Assembly (NCBI RefSeq): GCF_000258175.1
Contig: NZ_JH636049.1
Coordinates: forward strand, 334,982-398,981
DNA length: 64,000 nt
Reading direction: 5' to 3'
DNA from: Saccharomonospora xinjiangensis XJ-54
Lineage (GTDB): Bacteria > Actinomycetota > Actinomycetes > Mycobacteriales > Pseudonocardiaceae
Shown one piece after another: positions 58,772-64,000 of the stretch. Position 1 is the first letter of the stretch. Each line of letters opens with the position of its first letter. The notes under the pieces are model-generated. The model did no database searches and had not been told where the DNA came from. It worked only from the letters and a program-made list of their open reading frames with translations. The position numbers and the translations under genes are program-made.

Positions 58772-59838
58772 CGGCGTTCGGCATACGCGAGATCGTCCCG
58801 CCACAGCCTGGTGGCCGCCCTGCGCACGGCAGGCCGGATCGCGGGCGCGAGCCTGCGGGCCAGGAGGAACCCGGTGCGCTGCGACGTCGCCACGACCGCC
58901 TCGATGACGGCCGAGCGCTCCCGCCCGTCGGGGCCCGGCCCCAGCGGCGTCGCATGGGTCTCCACGACGCTGCCCTGCCCCTCCCCCGAGACGATGCGCA
59001 TGACCACGGTGCGCGGTTCGGGGCAGGTGAACTCCGCGCGCACCGGAACGCCCAGCCTCGGCCCGACGCGGAAGGTCACGTCCACCACGAACCGGTCCCA
59101 CCGGTCCTCGGCGTCCGCGTCAGGGGACTGCGAGGCATCCGGTGTCTCCGGCGTCTCCACGACCCGCAGTGCGGTGAAGGCGTAGGGGTGGAACCACGCG
59201 CCGTGCCACGGATCGAGCCGGTTGGCCACCACGTCCACGGGCTCGCACACGCCGTCGAGCCGGGTGACCGCCGTCAGCGCCGTGCCGAGGTCCGGCCGCC
59301 GCGGTAGCACCGGCCTCGGTGCCGGGGGTTCGCCGTCAACGTCGTCGAGTCGCGCCCACACGAGCACGCCGTCGTCGTGGGAGGGCAGCGGGCACCATCC
59401 CCAGCCGGGCAATCCGGACGCGGGCACCGCGAGCCCGTGCCACCGGCACACGAGTCGCCCTTCGACGATGCGGCCCTGCGCCAGCGGGGCACCGAGGTGC
59501 GGGCACACACCCGAACCGACGACGGCGTCACCGTGCTCGTCGCGCCACGCCACCAGTTCCCTGCCCGCGATCGTCATGCCGTAGGGACGGTCGCGGCGCA
59601 CGAGCCGGGAATCGGCGACGACGAACCAGTTACCCGACGGCCGGGCCTGCGCCCGCTTGACGGCGGCGTCGATCACCGTGACGTCGGCCTGCCCCACCGT
59701 CGGCCGCCGGCGGCCCCACTCCTCGCGCGGCAGGGGTCGCAGCGGCCATTCCTGCGGCCATTCCTGGGGCCACCGCCGGGGCCACCGCCGCGCCGCGGCC
59801 GTGGCGAGCTCTCCCACCGTCCGTCGCCGTCCGAACAC
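58747..59838 (-). CDS. Rieske [2Fe-2S] protein (DUF5914-like), carotenoid-associated
   Basis: 363 residues. The Rieske ligands are Cys112-x-His114 (CPHLGAP) and Cys131-x-x-His134 (CRWHG); a C-terminal domain of about 200 residues resembles the DUF5914 partner domain known from Streptomyces carotenoid loci (from memory). Before the Rieske part lies a Trp-rich repeat WPRRWPQEWPQEWP (19-32). GGAGGTGCG directly precedes GTG 59838. Likely an oxygenase-type or electron-transfer step in carotenoid modification; substrate unknown. Confidence 0.82.
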   Translation of the reverse strand: MFGRRRTVGELATAAARRWPRRWPQEWPQEWPLRPLPREEWGRRRPTVGQADVTVIDAAVKRAQARPSGNWFVVADSRLVRRDRPYGMTIAGRELVAWRDEHGDAVVGSGVCPHLGAPLAQGRIVEGRLVCRWHGLAVPASGLPGWGWCPLPSHDDGVLVWARLDDVDGEPPAPRPVLPRRPDLGTALTAVTRLDGVCEPVDVVANRLDPWHGAWFHPYAFTALRVVETPETPDASQSPDADAEDRWDRFVVDVTFRVGPRLGVPVRAEFTCPEPRTVVMRIVSGEGQGSVVETHATPLGPGPDGRERSAVIEAVVATSQRTGFLLARRLAPAIRPAVRRAATRLWRDDLAYAERRYALRRGV

Positions 59839-59927
59839 ACCGCACCTCCGATCGGGACGGGTGTTGCCGAGCCGCCGCACCGCCAAACGCCACCCAGCGT
59901 CGTGGGTGTCAGATGACCCGAGAGGAG

Positions 59928-59943
59928 ACGCTTCGCGAAGCGT
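59928..59943. repeat. 16-bp perfect palindrome near the integrase remnant
   Basis: ACGCTTCGCGAAGCGT, with a CACCCA/TGGGTG inverted repeat just to its left (59891-59908). It lies between the Rieske promoter and the recombinase relic and may be a former attachment-site arm or a regulator site. Confidence 0.5.
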
Positions 59944-59978
59944 GGGCCACCCCGCGTCGAGGGAGTCAGTGCTCGGAC

Positions 59979-60283
59979 CCGGCTCTTACCTACGGGCCTG
60001 CCTTCCGTCGTGTGGACCGGCACGGCAACCTCGGCGGCGGCATGACGGGGCAGGCCGTGGGCCAAGCGATTGAACGCATGGCCCACGGCTTGTGCGGGTC
60101 GGCGTTCCGGTTCACCGGACGCTCGCTGCGCGCCGGGATGGCCACCTCCGCCCGCCGCGCCGGCCACGACCAGCACTCCATCAGCCGCCAAGGACGGTGG
60201 AGCCCCACCAGCGGGACGTGGACCGCTACATCCGCGAGGAAGACGGCTGGACTGACAACGCCCTCAACGACATCGGCCTGTGA
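59979..60283 (+). pseudogene. Tyrosine recombinase (phage-type integrase) remnant
   Basis: The first frame reads GPAFRRVDRHGNLGG, then SLRAGMATSARRAGHDQHSIS and QGRWSPTS; the frame then shifts near 60205-60215 and continues RDVDRYIREEDGWTDNALNDIGL, the typical integrase C-terminus with the catalytic Tyr in DRYIRE. The usual His of HSLR is changed, and the N-terminal and first-arginine parts are missing. This is a dead fragment. It overlaps the end of the epimerase gene on the other strand. Confidence 0.85.
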
Positions 60284-61380
60284 TGACTGGTCTTTGGCAC
60301 CGGACACAGCGTCCTCGCTGATCGCCGTACTGTTTGCATGGCGTCCGCGATTCGGCGTGTGGCGGTGCCATCCCCGTACGGGCAGCGCTGGTCAGCGAGG
60401 CGTGTGTGAGTGGCGGCGATGTCGCTGAGCCATTGGTTCACGGTGCCTGCGATGTCCTGGCCCGGTCGCAGCCGTGCTCCGAAGGTTGCTTCGACTTCAG
60501 GGCGTTCGTTGCTGCGGCGGATGACGAGGATGGGGCGTTTGAGCACGGTGGTTTCTTCTTGGACGCCGCCGGAGTCGGAGATCACGACGGCGGCGTGGCG
60601 GATCAGGGTCAGCAGCATCGGATAGTCGAGAGGGCCGCTACACCGGATCTCGCGCGTGAGCGTGGTGAGACTGAACTTCGTGATCTGACGCTGGGTTCGC
60701 GGGTGCAGCGCCAGGACGACCGGCTCCCGGAGCGCGGTGAGTTCGCGCAGGATCGTCTCCAATGCGTCCGGATTGTCGGTGTTTTCGGGCCGATGGAGGG
60801 TCGCGAGGATGAACGCGCTGGTGGTGAGGCCGAGCTGGTTGAGGAGTTGGAGTTGATGCTCGGGCTGGGGCAGGTTGTGGCCGACGGCTTCGACGATGGG
60901 GTTGCCGGTGACCGCGATGCGACTGGGTGGGATGCGTTCGGCCAGAAGGTTGTCGCGCGCCACGGGGGTGGGTGCGCAGCAGAGGTCGGCGAGGTGATCG
61001 ATGAGAACCCGGTGGTGTTCCTCGGGCATGGCGCGATCGAAGCTGCGTAACCCTGCCTCGACGTGCACCAGAGGCATGTCGGTGGCGTTGGCGGCGAGGG
61101 CTCCGGCCAGCGCGGAGGTCGTGTCGCCCTGCACCACGACCACGTCCGGCCGGTTTTTGCGGAAGAGCTGGTCGAGGGCGCTGGTCATCGCACCGAGTTG
61201 AGCACCCCGTGTCGTGTCGTGCGCGGTGTGGAGTTCGATGTCGGGTGTGAGGTGGCCGGTCATGCCGGCGGTGTGGTGCTGACCGGTATGGACGACCAGT
61301 GCTTCGGGACCGAGCAGCGAGGCGAGAGGCGCGAGCTTGATGGCTTCGGGTCGGGTTCCCACGATGAGCGCAACAGTCAC
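60226..61380 (-). CDS. wecB: Non-hydrolysing UDP-GlcNAc 2-epimerase, WecB-like
   Basis: 384 residues. Motifs: GTRPEAIKLAPL at the N-terminus, VVHTGQHH, VVVQGDTTSALAGALAA, VHVEAGLRSFDRAMPEE and SDSGGVQEE. Predicted to make UDP-ManNAc or a related epimer. GTG 61380 stands seven bases after the NUDIX stop. The family end is near RIADAMQ; the last 35 residues are basic, low in family character and encoded by DNA that overlaps the integrase remnant, so the original stop seems lost. Confidence 0.85.
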   Translation of the reverse strand: MTVALIVGTRPEAIKLAPLASLLGPEALVVHTGQHHTAGMTGHLTPDIELHTAHDTTRGAQLGAMTSALDQLFRKNRPDVVVVQGDTTSALAGALAANATDMPLVHVEAGLRSFDRAMPEEHHRVLIDHLADLCCAPTPVARDNLLAERIPPSRIAVTGNPIVEAVGHNLPQPEHQLQLLNQLGLTTSAFILATLHRPENTDNPDALETILRELTALREPVVLALHPRTQRQITKFSLTTLTREIRCSGPLDYPMLLTLIRHAAVVISDSGGVQEETTVLKRPILVIRRSNERPEVEATFGARLRPGQDIAGTVNQWLSDIAATHTRLADQRCPYGDGTATRRIADAMQTVRRSARTLCPVPKTSHHRPMSLRALSVQPSSSRM

Positions 61381-61387
61381 TTCGCGC

Positions 61388-62038
61388 CTACCAGAACAGG
61401 TGGGTGCGTTCGCCCGCGCAGTAGCGGTATGCGGTGACGAACAGGCGTAAGTAGAGCTGGTCGAGTGCGAGGTAGTTGGGCACGAGCTCGGCGCGTGACA
61501 GCGTGCCGTCGCTGTGGTGCAGGCCGGTGTCGGTGCGGCTGGCGAACCGGGCGGGCACGGTGTCGGTGTCGCCTGTGGCCAGGGAGATCGCGTCGTCGAG
61601 GTCGAGTTCGACGAGTCCGGACACCTCGGCATCAGCCAGTGGGATCTCCTCGAGGTCGATCTCCAGTGGCAGGAGGTGCCAGTGCTGGAACTCGCGCTCG
61701 AGGTAGTCGGGGGCGAGGGTGACGGCGGTCTGGCGCAGCCCGAGCGGATGCAGCTGGTCGTAGGAGACGGGTAGACCCAGTTCTTCGTGAACCTCGCGCA
61801 CACCGGCGGGGATGTCCTCACCGGCGTGGTAGTGGCCGCCGACGGTGATGTCGGCGTAGTCGGGCCGGTCGAATGAGTACCGGCCCGGGACCTTCTTCTG
61901 CAACAGCACACGGCGGCGACTCGGGTTGACGGCGAGCGCGGAGAACGTGCGATGCCACAGCCCCAAGCGGTGGGCTTCCTTCTTGTCCTCGGTGCCGAGG
62001 TGTTCGTAGCGGTCGGTGAAGATGTCGATCTCAGTCAC
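61388..62038 (-). CDS. NUDIX hydrolase
   Basis: 216 residues. The Nudix box is GHYHAGEDIPAGVREVHEEL (one residue shorter between Glu and Arg-Glu than the consensus). The N-terminus IDIFTDRYEHLGTEDKKEAH resembles isopentenyl-diphosphate-isomerase-like Nudix proteins. It probably acts on a nucleotide sugar or diphosphate in the same pathway as its neighbours. GTG overlaps the nucleotidyltransferase stop (GTGA). Confidence 0.83.
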   Translation of the reverse strand: MTEIDIFTDRYEHLGTEDKKEAHRLGLWHRTFSALAVNPSRRRVLLQKKVPGRYSFDRPDYADITVGGHYHAGEDIPAGVREVHEELGLPVSYDQLHPLGLRQTAVTLAPDYLEREFQHWHLLPLEIDLEEIPLADAEVSGLVELDLDDAISLATGDTDTVPARFASRTDTGLHHSDGTLSRAELVPNYLALDQLYLRLFVTAYRYCAGERTHLFW

Positions 62039-62829
62039 GGGTGCGGAACTCCTGTCGGGTCGGTGTGGTGCTGCCAGTAGGTGCGGAGGGCGTCGAAGTA
62101 GCGGTGAGGGTCGCCGACGGTGACCCAGTGTCCCGCGATCCGGTGGACCAAGACACATGCCTCGGTGGCGAGCTGGCCTGTGGCGATGCCGAGGTCCACT
62201 TCACCACGCGCGAGCTCGGTGGGCCGGAGCCGGGCGAGGATCGACGGCCGCAGGATCAGACGAGAGACAACCGCCAGTGGCTCGTCCACCGTCTCGGGAG
62301 TCGGACGTTGCCGAATCCTGCGCACGCGGTCAGGGGTGTCGGCGGCGGTGTCGATGATGCCGAACGAGCGGGTGTCGTTGCGATCGATGTGTTGGGCGGC
62401 GATGACGCCTTCGACTCCGCCACGCAGGTGGTTGCGCATCGTTGTGAGGTTCGTGCCAGATGAGTGTTCGCCGAGGAGGATGTCGTCGCCGAACGCGACG
62501 GCGAACGCCTCGCAGGAAGCGAGACGATCCCGGAGGGTGAGCAGTGGCGTGGCGTTGCCGTAACCGTGAGAGAGGTCTTCTGCGACGGTCTCGACGGGAA
62601 GCCCCTCGGCGCGCAGGCCTTGCACATGGGTTGGGACGACAGTGTCGCCGGGGCGGGTTACGACGATGACGTCGGTGGCGCCGGCGCCCAGACACTCGCG
62701 GATCACGTGCTCGACGGCGGGCGTGGGGCCCAGCGGCAGCATCTCCTTGGGCACCGTGGCTGCGAACGGCTGGAATCGTGTGGCCGCCCCCGCTGCGGTC
62801 ACGACCGCGGGAAAATCCGTCCTGGTCAT
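62035..62829 (-). CDS. Sugar-1-phosphate nucleotidyltransferase, GalU-like
   Basis: 264 residues. AVVTAAGAATRFQPFAATVPKEMLPL is the nucleotide-binding start of GalU/RmlA-type enzymes, with AFGDDILLGE as metal-binding aspartates. It activates a sugar phosphate with UTP or dTTP. ATG overlaps the P-loop gene stop (ATGA). Confidence 0.85.
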   Translation of the reverse strand: MTRTDFPAVVTAAGAATRFQPFAATVPKEMLPLGPTPAVEHVIRECLGAGATDVIVVTRPGDTVVPTHVQGLRAEGLPVETVAEDLSHGYGNATPLLTLRDRLASCEAFAVAFGDDILLGEHSSGTNLTTMRNHLRGGVEGVIAAQHIDRNDTRSFGIIDTAADTPDRVRRIRQRPTPETVDEPLAVVSRLILRPSILARLRPTELARGEVDLGIATGQLATEACVLVHRIAGHWVTVGDPHRYFDALRTYWQHHTDPTGVPHP

Positions 62830-63953
62830 GACATGGTCCTCTCCAGCGCCATCGTCGGAAGTATCTGCTCCAGTTCGCCGAGCGGGTTGCGTATCCCGAA
62901 CCGGATCTCCACGCACGGGATGGTTTCGGCGACCTCCCGCACGAGCGGTTCGGCCTGATGCCGCAGTGCGGCGGCAGGCGTCGTGCGGGGTACAAGCCAC
63001 GGTTGTTGCCAGAACTCGTCGTGCGGTGTGAAACAACTGGCCCACAGTGCTCGCTGGGCTTCCGCTGGTGGGAGTGTGCGGATGCTCGCGGGTTCGGCGG
63101 TATCGGAGAGCCGCGGCACAAGGATCGTGCGTAACCAGGAACCGGCAGCGAGCGAGGTCCCGAGCGCGGCGGCGTACTCGCGGGCGCTGAACTCGGCTTT
63201 GTCCGTGGCTCCGAAGGTGGTCGGGAGTGCGCTGACCGGACGCTGCGGCCGGGATGAAGCCGAGACGGCGTCGGCGAGTTCGGCAACGGCTTCCAGGGTG
63301 CCGCGTGCGACCGGGACGGGCAGCGGGACGGCGACCAGACGCCGCTGGTGATGGAGGATGAGCCGATCGTTGGACAGCAATGCAGCGCGTGTGGCGCGGA
63401 GCAGGCAGGTCAGCAATGTTGTCTTGCCCGCCGAACGGGGGCCGATGATCACCATGCCGTGGCCGTCGAAGTCGGCTCCGGCGGCGTGGAAGACGACACC
63501 GCCGTGGTCCTCGTAGGTGCGCAGCATCGCCTCGCGCATCAAGCGCAGCGGATAGGCATGCGGACGCCGCGCACTGGAGTGCAGGGAAAGCTCGATGCTG
63601 CGCTCGTGCACGCGAACGGCCCAGGCGCTGGCCTGGTGCTCCAAGCCGTCGGCGGCCACGGCGTAGCTGCGAGTCCCGGCAGGGGTATGGGTCTCGGTCA
63701 GAACCACCCCGGGAACCGGTTCGAGGTGCCGGGTGATCGATGGCCGGTTCGCGTCCCGCACGACCTCCTCGCATCGTGCGTCGTCGGGCCGCACGACAAG
63801 ATGAAACGCTCCGAAACTCTGATCGCCGAGGCGGCCGGGCAGGTAATCGGCCAGATACCGGCGCTGCTGGGCGGCCCAGGACACCGGTGCGCTGATCTCG
63901 AATCCCACATCCCCCAGATGTGACGTCCAGGACTCGTAGGGCTGTGCGGTCAT
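62826..63953 (-). CDS. P-loop protein related to HPr kinase
   Basis: 375 residues. A unique N-terminal region of about 155 residues precedes GGVVFHAAGADFDGHGMVIIGPRSAGKTTLL, the arrangement of HPrK-like kinases, with LLSNDRLILHH as the acidic following strand. No HPr gene is near. Related stand-alone kinases accompany peptide or sugar natural-product genes. ATG 63953 overlaps the stop of the next gene upstream. Confidence 0.7.
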   Translation of the reverse strand: MTAQPYESWTSHLGDVGFEISAPVSWAAQQRRYLADYLPGRLGDQSFGAFHLVVRPDDARCEEVVRDANRPSITRHLEPVPGVVLTETHTPAGTRSYAVAADGLEHQASAWAVRVHERSIELSLHSSARRPHAYPLRLMREAMLRTYEDHGGVVFHAAGADFDGHGMVIIGPRSAGKTTLLTCLLRATRAALLSNDRLILHHQRRLVAVPLPVPVARGTLEAVAELADAVSASSRPQRPVSALPTTFGATDKAEFSAREYAAALGTSLAAGSWLRTILVPRLSDTAEPASIRTLPPAEAQRALWASCFTPHDEFWQQPWLVPRTTPAAALRHQAEPLVREVAETIPCVEIRFGIRNPLGELEQILPTMALERTMS

Positions 63954-64000
63954 GACCACTCCTGGATGCGTCGTGCGACGGCGTCGATGCGGTGGCGGCG
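63950..64000 (-). CDS. C-terminal end of a further gene in the accessory operon
   Basis: Only 16 residues, RRHRIDAVARRIQEWS, before TGA. Overlaps the P-loop gene start in ATGA, which marks it as part of the same operon. Identity cannot be told. Confidence 0.6.
   Translation of the reverse strand, partial: RRHRIDAVARRIQEWS

Noticed and set aside
56339..59101. 920-residue minus-strand open frame
   Set aside because: Antisense to crtT, crtU and the repair-like gene, and antiparallel shadow of their codons.
59839..59990. tRNA gene as integration site for the island
   Set aside because: No cloverleaf, anticodon stem or T-loop motif could be formed around the palindrome.

Overview
The window is high-GC actinobacterial DNA, most likely from Pseudonocardiales (the Saccharomonospora / Prauserella / Amycolatopsis group). 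The evidence is GTG/ATG starts with 1- or 4-base gene overlaps, many start codons directly behind a TANNNT box (leaderless mRNAs), and the genes rbpA, acVLRF1, the Gbn-type DNA-binding protein, mptB and opcA. The genus is inference.

The backbone is 16-53 kb. Its gene content and order closely follow the Mycobacterium tuberculosis block from gap-pgk-tpi-secG through pgl-opcA-zwf-tal-tkt, ctaB, qor, ctaA, an ABC pair and mptB to sufR-sufB-sufD-sufC-sufS-sufU-DUF59. It thus combines Fe-S cluster assembly (16.3-22.8 kb, under a SufR-type regulator), heme A synthesis (ctaA, ctaB), the oxidative and non-oxidative pentose phosphate pathway (38.5-46.9 kb), lower glycolysis (49.8-52.8 kb) and lipoglycan mannosylation (mptB). 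Membrane, regulatory and RNA-polymerase genes lie between them (desaturase, ATP-grasp, PAP2, DMT carrier, FKBP lipoprotein, HelD, orphan histidine kinase, RbpA, SecG).

The left flank (0-16 kb) holds the tail of a TPR protein, an acyl-CoA thioesterase behind a cobalamin riboswitch, an LCP cell-wall ligase, an ABC exporter, a GT-C glycosyltransferase, a Gbn-like nucleoid protein, an ABC-F ATPase, acVLRF1, a dGTPase, a two-component pair and an ABC1/UbiB kinase.

To the right of gap the conserved order breaks. A carotenoid operon for aromatic carotenoids follows (crtB, crtYc, crtYd, crtT, crtU; 54.0-58.2 kb) with a convergent Rieske gene. A frameshifted tyrosine-recombinase remnant (about 60.0-60.3 kb) then marks the edge of a lower-GC accessory operon read leftward out of the window end: WecB-like epimerase, NUDIX hydrolase, sugar nucleotidyltransferase, HPrK-like P-loop protein and the tail of a further gene.

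The least expected items are: the B12 riboswitch in front of a lone thioesterase; three intergenic loci of one dispersed 21-bp tandem-repeat family with hairpins; a second hairpin repeat family at 48.2 kb; a PAP2 gene running in frame into a small domain that has its own leaderless promoter; and the accessory operon at the right edge.
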